Both the position numbers and the translations under genes were made by a program. A stretch of 64,000 bases of DNA from Centipeda flueggei ATCC 43531 (GTDB lineage: Bacteria > Bacillota > Negativicutes > Selenomonadales > Selenomonadaceae): positions 362,236 through 426,235 of the forward strand of contig NZ_GG694006.1 of NCBI RefSeq assembly GCF_000160695.1, written 5' to 3'. How positions within the stretch are numbered: position 1 is the stretch's first letter; each line of letters begins with the position of its first letter. The notes under the pieces are model-generated. The model ran no database searches and was not told the DNA's origin. It saw nothing but the letters and a program-made list of their open reading frames with translations. Of this stretch, positions 44,224 through 51,774 are shown piece after piece.

Positions 44224-45084
44224 ATGAAGAAAATTGGATTCATCGGACTTGGCATCATGGGTGTGTCAATGGCAGGGCATCTCATTGATGCAGGGTACGA
44301 GCTCAGCGTCTACAACCGCACGAAGAGCAAGGCAGAACCTCTCACCGCACGCGGCGCCCGCTACTGCGAAAGCCCGGGTGCATGTGCGGCCGGGCAGGAT
44401 GCCGTCATCACCATCGTCGGCTATCCAAAGGATGTGGAGGAGATCTATCTTGGCGCGGACGGCATTCTCGCAAACCTTTCCGCAGGCACATACACTGCCG
44501 ATATGACGACCTCCTCCCCATCGCTTGCCGTACGCATCTATGAGGAGGCAAAGAAGCGCAGCATCCACGCGCTGGATGCCCCCGTCACAGGCGGGGACAT
44601 GGGCGCACGCAAAGCCACGCTGAACATTTTGGTCGGCGGCGATGAAGATGCATTTCATGCCATGCAGCCCGTCTTTGCCGCAATGGGCAAGAATATCGTC
44701 TACGAAGGCGGTGCCGGCGCAGGACAAAAAACCAAGGCGGCAAATCAAATTGCCATCGCGGGAGCACTGGCGGGCGCCTGTGAGGCATTCGCCTATGCGC
44801 GTGCCGCAGGGCTTGACGCAGAGAAGGTCTTTTCCTCCATCTCAGGAGGGGCAGCAGCGAGCTTCCAGATGAGCAATATGCTCCGCAAAGCACTGGACGG
44901 AGACTTTGCACCGGGATTCATGATCAAGCATTTTGTCAAGGATATGACAATCGGTGCCGAAACGGGAAAGGAATACGGCATCGACCTTCCCGTGCTCGAA
45001 CAGGTACTCTGTGAAGCGCGCTCTCTTGAGGAGAAAGGCGTCGGCACAGAAGGGACACAAAGTCTATTGAAATATTATGAATAA
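44224..45084 (+). CDS. 3-Hydroxyisobutyrate dehydrogenase-family NAD(P)-dependent oxidoreductase
   Basis: A 286-residue beta-hydroxyacid dehydrogenase. The Rossmann motif I-G-F-I-G-L-G-I-M-G near residue 4, the substrate motif D-A-P-V-T-G-G-D-M-G-A near 120 and the catalytic Lys in K-A-A-N-Q near 170 are present. Family members act on tartronate semialdehyde, 3-hydroxyisobutyrate or succinic semialdehyde; the substrate cannot be assigned. The start at 44224 (M-K-K-I-G) has GGAGG eight bases upstream. The gene stands alone, ending at a bidirectional terminator. Confidence 0.88.
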   Translation: MKKIGFIGLGIMGVSMAGHLIDAGYELSVYNRTKSKAEPLTARGARYCESPGACAAGQDAVITIVGYPKDVEEIYLGADGILANLSAGTYTADMTTSSPSLAVRIYEEAKKRSIHALDAPVTGGDMGARKATLNILVGGDEDAFHAMQPVFAAMGKNIVYEGGAGAGQKTKAANQIAIAGALAGACEAFAYARAAGLDAEKVFSSISGGAAASFQMSNMLRKALDGDFAPGFMIKHFVKDMTIGAETGKEYGIDLPVLEQVLCEARSLEEKGVGTEGTQSLLKYYE

Positions 45085-45101
45085 AGGACGACATATCTCA
45101 T

Positions 45102-45131
45102 AAAAAATCCCCGCCTGCGGCGGGGATTTTT
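45102..45131. terminator. Bidirectional terminator between the dehydrogenase and rubrerythrin genes
   Basis: AAAAATCCCCGC and GCGGGGATTTTT form a compact symmetrical hairpin with A and T tracts on both sides. Confidence 0.9.
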
Positions 45132-45156
45132 GCTGTATGCGTATCACAGAGTTTCC

Positions 45157-45690
45157 TTAGTAGTTCTGCACCAACTGCTGGAAGAACGACTGTGGATGCT
45201 CGCAGACCGGGCACTTTGCCGGCGCCTGCGGGCTCTCACAAACATAGCCGCAGTTCAGGCACTGCCAGATGATCTTTTCATCGCGGCGGAACACCTTGCT
45301 CTCCTCCACATTCGAGAGAAGGATCTTATAGCGCTCGTCATGCTCTTTCTCGATCTTGCCGACTGCATCGAAGAGACGGGCAATCTTGTCAAACCCCTCC
45401 TCGCGTGCCACACGGGCAAACTCAGGATACATGCTCGTCCACTCACCATGCTCGCCGGCAGCAGCATCGGCAAGATTTTCCTTCGTATCGCCGACACCGT
45501 GTACCAGCTTGAACCAGATCTTTGCGTGTGCCTTCTCATTGCGTGCCGTCTCGTCAAAGATGTTCGCAATCTGCTGGTAGCCGTCCTTTTTTGCCTGCGA
45601 AGCATAGTAGAGATACTTCGTATGTGCCTGCGACTCCCCTGCAAATGCCGCCCAGAGGTTCTTTTCGGTCTGTGATCCCTTTAGTTCCAT
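45157..45690 (-). CDS. rbr: Rubrerythrin
   Basis: A 177-residue protein. A ferritin-like di-iron domain (1-140) has Glu ligands in A-F-A-G-E-S-Q-A-H near residue 18, E-K-A-H-A near 50 and E-K-E-H-D near 120. A C-terminal rubredoxin-like FeS4 domain with C-L-N-C-G and C-P-V-C-E follows. It reduces hydrogen peroxide in anaerobes. The start at 45690 (M-E-L-K-G) is seven bases from AAGGAG; an adjacent ATG at 45693 is also possible. The gene lies next to the AhpF-like and AhpC genes, in an oxidative-defence cluster. Confidence 0.93.
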   Translation of the reverse strand: MELKGSQTEKNLWAAFAGESQAHTKYLYYASQAKKDGYQQIANIFDETARNEKAHAKIWFKLVHGVGDTKENLADAAAGEHGEWTSMYPEFARVAREEGFDKIARLFDAVGKIEKEHDERYKILLSNVEESKVFRRDEKIIWQCLNCGYVCESPQAPAKCPVCEHPQSFFQQLVQNY

Positions 45691-45767
45691 CATAGTTCTC
45701 CTTCCACAAATACAATACACATCTATTCAAAAGTACCTTTCTGCGCCCTGCTCATAGGCATAGCATG

Positions 45768-47405
45768 TCAGGTACGATTGACCAATACATCAGCGATCTC
45801 ATCAATATTTTTCCTGCCGAAATACAGATCTTCCCCAACAATCATACAGGGAACACTCATAACATTGTACCTCTTCTTCAGGTCAGGAAAATAGCGAATA
45901 TCGTAAATATCTGCACGCACACCCATATGCTCTGCTGCGATCCTCTGCACGGCTGACACTACATCGGGACACATCGTGCAGGAAAGAGACATGAGTACCT
46001 TGACATCGGCAGATGTGGAGATCTGCGCGATCTTCTCACGTGTCTCAGGACGAAGTTCCTGCCCCGGCCCTGCCACATTATAAAGAGCAAGAACAAACGA
46101 ATTAAACTCATGCCCCCCCGGAACAGCATGAAAAACAATGCCGCTCGAAGTGCCATCAGCATGGAGAATCTCTATGCCAGGTTCCTCTGTCGGCGTCTCA
46201 GCTTCTTTGCAGTCTACCTTATCGGTAAGACCGGCAAACTCCTCCATAAAGCCGCGCAGTTCAGAGGAAAATTCGCTGTGATCAAAGTGTCCAAGCAGGC
46301 AGATTGATGTCTCGAATTTCGCAAAAACGGATGCCAGCTGTTCACGAATCTCCGGCGATATAAAGCCATCGTCATCGCGCGCCGCCGACTTCTGTTCAAT
46401 CGATGTCTTGCGCTGTTCGAAGCGCTTTGGATCTACATCAGGGCGTGGGAACGAGGGGAGTTTCAGCCGATCGCGCGTCGCTGCTGCGTGGCGCTCGGCA
46501 GAGACAGCACTGACTGCACCGTCGGAGACTGCCGTCACCACCTGGCGAAGGGACTTGATACAGACATCACCGGCAGCAAACACTCCCTTGATATTTGTCT
46601 CCTTATCCTCATTCGTAATGATGTAGTTCTTCTCATTCAGGGCAATCTGATCATGAAAAAGCGATGTGTTCGGGACGTAGCCGGCAAAGACGAAAACACC
46701 AAACGTCTCTCCTTCCTTTGCCATGTGGTGCTCGACTGCTCCAGTCACCTCATCTCGAAAATCGGCGTAAGAGATCAGCTCCTCTCCGCCGACACGCTCC
46801 ACTACGGTATTGAACCGCACGCTGATGTTCGGATACCCCGCAAGCGCATCCACTGCCGTCTGCGGTGCACGGAACCTGTCACCGCGCACAATAATCGTAA
46901 CGGAACGGCCATAGCGCGAGAGGAAGATACTTTCCTCCACCGCTGCAAGCCCTCCGCCGACGACAAAAATATCCATTCCTGTGAAGAACTCTGCATCGCA
47001 GGTCGCACAATAGGCAACGCCGCGTCCACGGAACTGCTCCTCACCGACAAACCCGACGGTACGCGGATTTGCTCCCGTAGCCAAGATCACACTGAGTGCT
47101 TGTACCGTTCCTGCCGTTGTCTCCAGTTTCTTAATGTCCTGATTCAGTGTGAGTGCAGTGACCTCGGCACTGATGAATTCCGCCCCAAATCCACGTGCCT
47201 GCGCCTCCATCTGAGCCGCAAGCTCGGTGCCGCTCACTTTTCCCGTCCCAGGATAGTTCACGACATCAGCGGTAATGGTAATCTGTCCGCCGATCTTATC
47301 TTTTTCAATGACAAGCACCTTGCACTTGGCACGCGCCAAATAGATGGCGGCGGAAAGTCCTGCCGGTCCCCCGCCGACGATCACGGCATCATACATTTTA
47401 TCCAC
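45768..47405 (-). CDS. AhpF-like alkyl hydroperoxide reductase flavoprotein with swapped domain order
   Basis: A 545-residue protein. Residues 1-310 are a thioredoxin reductase: FAD site V-G-G-G-P-A-G-L-S-A-A, redox C-A-T-C near 137, NAD(P) site V-V-G-G-G-L-A-A near 153 and G-V-F-A-A-G-D-V near 283. After a linker, residues 345-545 form a double thioredoxin-like domain like the N-terminus of AhpF, with redox C-T-M-C near 480. In enterobacterial AhpF this domain comes first; here it comes last. It should transfer electrons from NAD(P)H to AhpC, encoded 76 bases upstream. The start is a GTG at 47405 with GAGGTGG upstream. Confidence 0.85.
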   Translation of the reverse strand: MDKMYDAVIVGGGPAGLSAAIYLARAKCKVLVIEKDKIGGQITITADVVNYPGTGKVSGTELAAQMEAQARGFGAEFISAEVTALTLNQDIKKLETTAGTVQALSVILATGANPRTVGFVGEEQFRGRGVAYCATCDAEFFTGMDIFVVGGGLAAVEESIFLSRYGRSVTIIVRGDRFRAPQTAVDALAGYPNISVRFNTVVERVGGEELISYADFRDEVTGAVEHHMAKEGETFGVFVFAGYVPNTSLFHDQIALNEKNYIITNEDKETNIKGVFAAGDVCIKSLRQVVTAVSDGAVSAVSAERHAAATRDRLKLPSFPRPDVDPKRFEQRKTSIEQKSAARDDDGFISPEIREQLASVFAKFETSICLLGHFDHSEFSSELRGFMEEFAGLTDKVDCKEAETPTEEPGIEILHADGTSSGIVFHAVPGGHEFNSFVLALYNVAGPGQELRPETREKIAQISTSADVKVLMSLSCTMCPDVVSAVQRIAAEHMGVRADIYDIRYFPDLKKRYNVMSVPCMIVGEDLYFGRKNIDEIADVLVNRT

Positions 47406-47433
47406 GAAACCACCTCTTTGTCCGATTCACAGG

Positions 47434-47466
47434 AAAAAGCACTCCGCGAGCGCTTTCGCGAAGTGC
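47434..47466 (-). terminator. Hairpin between ahpC and the AhpF-like gene
   Basis: On the minus strand an 11-base stem with one G-T pair (47466-47456 with 47449-47439), then TTTTT. It lies between two genes of the same apparent operon and could reduce transcription of the reductase relative to ahpC. Confidence 0.7.
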
Positions 47467-47481
47467 CCTTACGATACAGGC

Positions 47482-48060
47482 TTAAAGCTTACCGACGAGA
47501 TCAAAGCTTGGCTTCAGTGTCTTTTCGCCCGGCTTCCAACGTGCGGGACAAACTTCATCGCCATGTGCCGCGACGAACTGCAGTGCCTGTACCTTGCGCA
47601 GGAGCTCCTTCGCGTTGCGGCCGACGTTGCCCGCGCTCACCTCATAGGAGACGATCCTGCCCTCGGGATTCACGACAAACGTGCCGCGCTCAGCGCGCCC
47701 GTCCTCCTCGATGTAGACGTCAAAATCACGTGCAAGCTTCGCTGTCGGGTCAGCGAGCATCGGATAGGCAATCTTGCCGACGAGCTCGGAGCTCTCATGC
47801 CATGCCTTGTGGACGAAGTGGGAGTCGCAGGAGACACCGAAGATCTCGCAGCCGAGCTTCTGGAACTCTGCATACTCGTCCTGCAGATCGGCAAGCTCCG
47901 TCGGGCAGACGAACGTAAAGTCTGCCGGATAGAAGAAGAACACGCTCCACTTGCCCTTGAGATCCGCCTTCGTGTACTGCGTGAACTCGCCCTGTGCGCC
48001 TGCCTTCTTCTGGAAAGCATCTGCCTTAAAATCGCTAATTTCCTTGTTGATGAGTGACAT
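47482..48060 (-). CDS. ahpC: AhpC, peroxiredoxin
   Basis: A 192-residue typical 2-Cys peroxiredoxin. The peroxidatic Cys is in F-T-F-V-C-P-T-E-L near residue 46, and the resolving Cys in D-E-V-C-P-A-R-W near 170. It reduces hydrogen peroxide and organic peroxides, and is recharged by the AhpF-like protein encoded downstream. The start at 48060 (M-S-L-I-N-K) has AAGGAGG upstream. A longer in-frame extension to 48156 would cover the promoter and is rejected. Confidence 0.96.
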   Translation of the reverse strand: MSLINKEISDFKADAFQKKAGAQGEFTQYTKADLKGKWSVFFFYPADFTFVCPTELADLQDEYAEFQKLGCEIFGVSCDSHFVHKAWHESSELVGKIAYPMLADPTAKLARDFDVYIEEDGRAERGTFVVNPEGRIVSYEVSAGNVGRNAKELLRKVQALQFVAAHGDEVCPARWKPGEKTLKPSFDLVGKL

Positions 48061-48132
48061 AAATATCCTCCTTCGATGATGGAAACGGCCGCCCGTCATT
48101 CGCACGGCCATCGTTGTTCTCTTGATGGTCAC

Positions 48133-48161
48133 ATCATAGCACGGAAGATTTTTCATGTCAA
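48133..48161 (-). promoter_or_regulatory. Sigma-A promoter of ahpC
   Basis: On the minus strand: TTGACA (48161-48156), 17-base spacer, TATGAT (48138-48133). The AT-rich stretch 48160-48195 just upstream may hold a peroxide-regulator site, but I found no clean PerR box. Confidence 0.8.
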
Positions 48162-48230
48162 TAGAAATTTATACTTTTTAATAATTATTTTTGTTTACAT
48201 GGATATTGTCAAGGTACTTTGCCTTCTCCC

Positions 48231-48758
48231 CTACTTCTCCCAACTGGAATCCAGTTTCCAGCTCACAGGATGACAGGCCGTACATTTCTTTGCCGACTGT
48301 GGATGATGCATCGAATGGCAGTCCGCACAGTTCTGCGGATTCTCATTGCCCGCCAGATGCACGGGGTCGTGCGGATTTTCCTTGCCATACTGCGCCGTCG
48401 CCTGTTTGATCCCCTCAAAGGTGTGGCAGGAGAGACACTGCTCATTCGTATAGCCGTACTTCGGCATGGGGTTCTCATAGTTCCCCGTTACGAAGAGCCA
48501 GCCCTCATTCATCTGCTGGAGCAGCGTCGGCTCATGACAGTCGTGACAGGTTACGCCTGCATCTGCGTGCTGCTTTGCGAGCAGATTCCCCTGCGCATAG
48601 CTGTCATACTCGGGCCGCATATTGTGACAGCTCACGCAGAACGCAGGGTTTGCACTGACCTGGGAAAGGATAGCGAGTCCGCCGAAGCCGCACGCTGCGA
48701 GTACGATCACGAGCACCAATAGGGTACGCGGCTCTTTGAATTTCTGAAACATCTTCAT
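48231..48758 (-). CDS. Membrane-anchored five-haem cytochrome c (NrfH/NapC-like)
   Basis: A 175-residue protein. One N-terminal membrane anchor (about 12-32) is followed by five C-x-x-C-H haem motifs: C-V-S-C-H-N-M, C-H-D-C-H, C-L-S-C-H, C-A-D-C-H and C-T-A-C-H. The first has the CxxCHxM form typical of NrfH quinol dehydrogenases, which usually carry four haems. It probably takes electrons from menaquinol and passes them to the Tat-exported flavoprotein encoded 13 bases upstream. The start at 48758 (M-K-M-F-Q) is preceded by AAAGG. Confidence 0.82.
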   Translation of the reverse strand: MKMFQKFKEPRTLLVLVIVLAACGFGGLAILSQVSANPAFCVSCHNMRPEYDSYAQGNLLAKQHADAGVTCHDCHEPTLLQQMNEGWLFVTGNYENPMPKYGYTNEQCLSCHTFEGIKQATAQYGKENPHDPVHLAGNENPQNCADCHSMHHPQSAKKCTACHPVSWKLDSSWEK

Positions 48759-48771
48759 TGTCCCGCCTTTC

Positions 48772-50514
48772 TCAGAGCTGCGCCGCAACGTTGCCGACAA
48801 GCCGCCCATAGACGAGCGCAAAGGCATGGCTGACGCCTGCCGTCACCACAGGGTAATCTCCGACAAAGCGTCCGCCCTGCGTATTTCCGGCCGCATACAG
48901 TCCTGGGATGCCGTGGTACTCTGCATCCAGTACGTTGCCGTCCTCGGGGTTCACCGTCAGTCCACCCATATTGACCAAGAGAGCCCCGCCAAGCATCTTG
49001 CCCGCATAGAACGGCGGCTTCTCAAGGGGAAAGAGGCGCTTCGCGGCCTTACCGAAATCCCGGTCCTGATGCGCATTGACAAGCTCATTATAGCGTGCGA
49101 TCTCCGCCAATATCGTACGCTGTACGGCAGGGCGGTCCGGCGCGAGTGCCGCCGCGAGTTCCTCGATGCTGCCCGCCTTGATGAGTCCCGGCGTCTTATC
49201 CAGATCCTCGCGCGAGGTATAGGACGTCCGTCCGATCGCCCACTGACAGTCAGGCGGAAGTTTCGGGTTCTCTGCGGCAGGAACACAGTGGTTTACGCTC
49301 CCGTGGGAAACCCCCATCGCCCCCAGCTGTTCCGGCCAGTTGTCATCAAAGATCTGCCATGCGTAGCTGCCGCGCTGACGATAAATGGCGCAGGAGAGCT
49401 GCTGTCCGCCAATATCCTCGTTGACGAACCGCTGTCCGTCGTCGTTGAGCAGGAGATAGGCATCGACACCGAGCGGACCGCCGAGCGTATGGATCATCGG
49501 CGCGTGAGGACCGTCCTCGATCTTGCCGCCGACCCATGCCGCCATGCGATGTCCGTCGCCCGTATTCGTCGGCGTATCCCACGCGTCGCGATTTGGGAAG
49601 ACGTTCAGATAATCGACTGCCCACGGAACAAAATACGACATCATTTCCTTGTTGTTGCCGTAGTCCCCTGTCGCCAGAATCACGGCTTTGCGTGCCGTAC
49701 ACTGGACAATCTTTCCGTGAATGTCCTCGCCGATCACCGCCGTCACACGCCCGCCGTCCGCCTCACGGACGAGCTTCTTGGCACGCGTTGCATAGATGAA
49801 CTTGCATCCCTGCGCGAGACATTTTTCATAGACCAGCGTCAGCAGCGGCTCCTGACTCGGCAGGAGCGTCATCACCGTCGGATAGGTCGGGCTGTTCTCC
49901 TCGCTGCGATTGTACCCCGACGGGAGCGGATAGTGCATCATCTGCAGGTTGATCTTTGCGCGGTCGAGCTCCGTATCCGTCTCCTTCATCACGTGGACGG
50001 CAGGAGCGAGGTCGAGCATCCAGTCAAAATCCTCGCCGCTGTGCTCCGCCCAGTAGTTCCACATGCGCTGATCGGCACGATAGCCCATCTGCTTCATATT
50101 TTCGAGGATGGCGGCGTTCTTGTCAAAGCTGATGCCCAGCTCCCGCTGATAGCGATTGCCGATCGTGCCGAACTGTCCGCTGCGGCACTGCCATGTGCTC
50201 GCGCGTTCCATAACGAGGACGGATGCTCCGTGCTCCGATGCTGCACGCGCCGCCGTCAGGCCTGCAAGTCCTGCGCCGACGATGACAATATCCACACTGT
50301 ACGTATCGCTGATTTTTTCCGCCGGGATCTCCGGTGCTGTTCCAAGCCATGCGGGCGGCGGCGGTGCTCCTTCCGGTGCCTTGGGCGGGATGAGGTGATC
50401 GTCGGGATTCGCGGCGCAGCCCGTCAGCAGTGTCGGCGCAGCGACGAGTCCTCCCAACGCAAATGCGCTCCCTTTGAGAAAGTTTCTGCGGCTCAGTTCC
50501 GCGTTCTCTTTCAT
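48772..50514 (-). CDS. Tat-exported FAD-binding reductase, probable lipoprotein (fumarate reductase-like)
   Basis: A 580-residue protein. The Tat motif S-R-R-N-F-L-K is at residues 8-14, followed by a hydrophobic stretch and a lipobox L-T-G-C with Cys33, so it is probably lipid-anchored outside the inner membrane. The FAD-binding domain starts with V-I-V-G-A-G-L-A-G-L-T-A-A near 78. The C-terminus (G-L-Y-A-A-G-N-T-Q-G-G-R-F near 540) is that of the FAD_binding_2/flavocytochrome c group. No haem motif is present, and I could not place the fumarate-reductase catalytic Arg motif, so the electron acceptor is unknown. Followed by the five-haem cytochrome, it looks like the terminal reductase of a short respiratory chain. 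Confidence 0.8.
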   Translation of the reverse strand: MKENAELSRRNFLKGSAFALGGLVAAPTLLTGCAANPDDHLIPPKAPEGAPPPPAWLGTAPEIPAEKISDTYSVDIVIVGAGLAGLTAARAASEHGASVLVMERASTWQCRSGQFGTIGNRYQRELGISFDKNAAILENMKQMGYRADQRMWNYWAEHSGEDFDWMLDLAPAVHVMKETDTELDRAKINLQMMHYPLPSGYNRSEENSPTYPTVMTLLPSQEPLLTLVYEKCLAQGCKFIYATRAKKLVREADGGRVTAVIGEDIHGKIVQCTARKAVILATGDYGNNKEMMSYFVPWAVDYLNVFPNRDAWDTPTNTGDGHRMAAWVGGKIEDGPHAPMIHTLGGPLGVDAYLLLNDDGQRFVNEDIGGQQLSCAIYRQRGSYAWQIFDDNWPEQLGAMGVSHGSVNHCVPAAENPKLPPDCQWAIGRTSYTSREDLDKTPGLIKAGSIEELAAALAPDRPAVQRTILAEIARYNELVNAHQDRDFGKAAKRLFPLEKPPFYAGKMLGGALLVNMGGLTVNPEDGNVLDAEYHGIPGLYAAGNTQGGRFVGDYPVVTAGVSHAFALVYGRLVGNVAAQL

Positions 50515-50539
50515 ACGATCTGCTCCCTTCTATGGGAAT

Positions 50540-50568
50540 ATTATAAGGCGGCGCAGAAATAAACACAA
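50540..50568 (-). promoter_or_regulatory. Probable promoter of the flavoprotein-cytochrome operon
   Basis: On the minus strand: -35 TTGTGT (50568-50563), 17-base spacer, -10 TATAAT (50545-50540). Confidence 0.6.
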
Positions 50569-50637
50569 GTTAGTTTGTCATAGGCAATATCTATTCAAAA
50601 AGAGAGAATCTGCCCTCACAACAGTTCTCCCCTTTGG

Positions 50638-51774
50638 TCAAAGTCTCATCTTAAAATCATCATAGCCGAATGTGCGTACCGTCTCCCATTCTCCCTGCGG
50701 AGAGACGGCAATGATATGCGGCAGCGGCATCCCATTGAACGTATTGTTCTTCACCATCGTATAGATTGCCATATCGCCGAATACAACGCGGTCACCGATG
50801 CACAGCGGCGTGTCAAACGAGTAGGTCCCAATCGTGTCGCCCGCCAGACAGGTTGGACCTGCCAGCGTGTACGTATGCGCCCTCTCTCCCGCTTTGCCCG
50901 CGCCGACGACAGGCGGGCGGTAGGGCATCTCGATGACATCCGGCATGTGGCAGACGGCGGAAGTATTCAGGATCACGTTCCCGCCCGCCTGTACGTCGAG
51001 TACCTCAGAGACGAGAAATCCCGCATTCAGCGCAACCGCCTCGCCCGGTTCGAGATAAACCGCCACATGATATTTTTCCTGTACGCGGCGGATCAGCTTC
51101 TTGAGCAGGGAAATATCATAGCCCACACGCGTGATATGGTGACCTCCGCCGAAGTTCAGCCACTTCATCCCATGGAGGTACTTCCCGAACTTTTCCTCTA
51201 CGGCATCAAGCGTCTCTTCAAGCGCATCCGCTCCCTGCTCACAGAGTGTATGAAAGTGCAGGCCGTCGAGCCCCGCGAGGAGATCCTCGCGAAAGTCCGC
51301 AATCTTTACGCCGAGGCGTGACCCCGGTGCACACGGATCGTAGATGGCATGATCCTGCGTCGAACACTCGGGGTTGATGCGCATCCCGCAGGATACACCG
51401 TGCAGACGTGCCGCTGTGCCGAACCGTTCCCACTGGGAAAATGAGTTAAAGATGATATGATCGCAGATCGACGCAAGCTGCTCGATCTCCTCATCCTCAT
51501 AGGCGGGCTTAAAGACGTGGTTTTCTCTGCCCATCTCCTCCTGCGAGAGACGCGCTTCGTAGATGCCGCTCGCTGTCGTCCCTGCCAGATAGCGCCCGAT
51601 CAGCGGATAGTAGTGATACATGGAGAAGCACTTTTGTGCGAGGAGGATCGCTGCTCCCGTATCTTCTGCGACCTCGGCAAGGACTTTGAGATTCTTCTCC
51701 AAAAGCTCCTCATAGACGAGATAGGACGGCGTGGGAACCTCATTCCACTCCGCACGCCATGCATTCGCCGCCAT
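50638..51774 (-). CDS. nspC: Carboxynorspermidine/carboxyspermidine decarboxylase
   Basis: A 378-residue PLP enzyme of the alanine racemase-fold decarboxylase group. The Schiff-base Lys lies in L-L-A-Q-K-C-F-S near residue 48. The G-G-G-H-H-I-T motif near 230, E-P-G-E-A near 272 and the second active-site segment G-P-T-C-L-A-G-D near 310 follow NspC. It converts carboxyspermidine to spermidine, the final step of the AdoMet-independent route. The ATG at 51774 overlaps the stop of the dehydrogenase gene by one base (TGATG), so the pair is coupled. Confidence 0.93.
   Translation of the reverse strand: MAANAWRAEWNEVPTPSYLVYEELLEKNLKVLAEVAEDTGAAILLAQKCFSMYHYYPLIGRYLAGTTASGIYEARLSQEEMGRENHVFKPAYEDEEIEQLASICDHIIFNSFSQWERFGTAARLHGVSCGMRINPECSTQDHAIYDPCAPGSRLGVKIADFREDLLAGLDGLHFHTLCEQGADALEETLDAVEEKFGKYLHGMKWLNFGGGHHITRVGYDISLLKKLIRRVQEKYHVAVYLEPGEAVALNAGFLVSEVLDVQAGGNVILNTSAVCHMPDVIEMPYRPPVVGAGKAGERAHTYTLAGPTCLAGDTIGTYSFDTPLCIGDRVVFGDMAIYTMVKNNTFNGMPLPHIIAVSPQGEWETVRTFGYDDFKMRL

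Noticed and set aside
48160..48200. PerR box upstream of ahpC
   Set aside because: The region is AT-rich with short palindromes, but no 7-1-7 match to the PerR consensus is good enough to call.
48826..50562. A 578-codon open frame on the plus strand opposite the Tat flavoprotein gene
   Set aside because: The translation has no domain-like pattern and is rich in Arg, His and Cys. It is a mirror of a GC-rich gene, and the minus-strand product has clear motifs.
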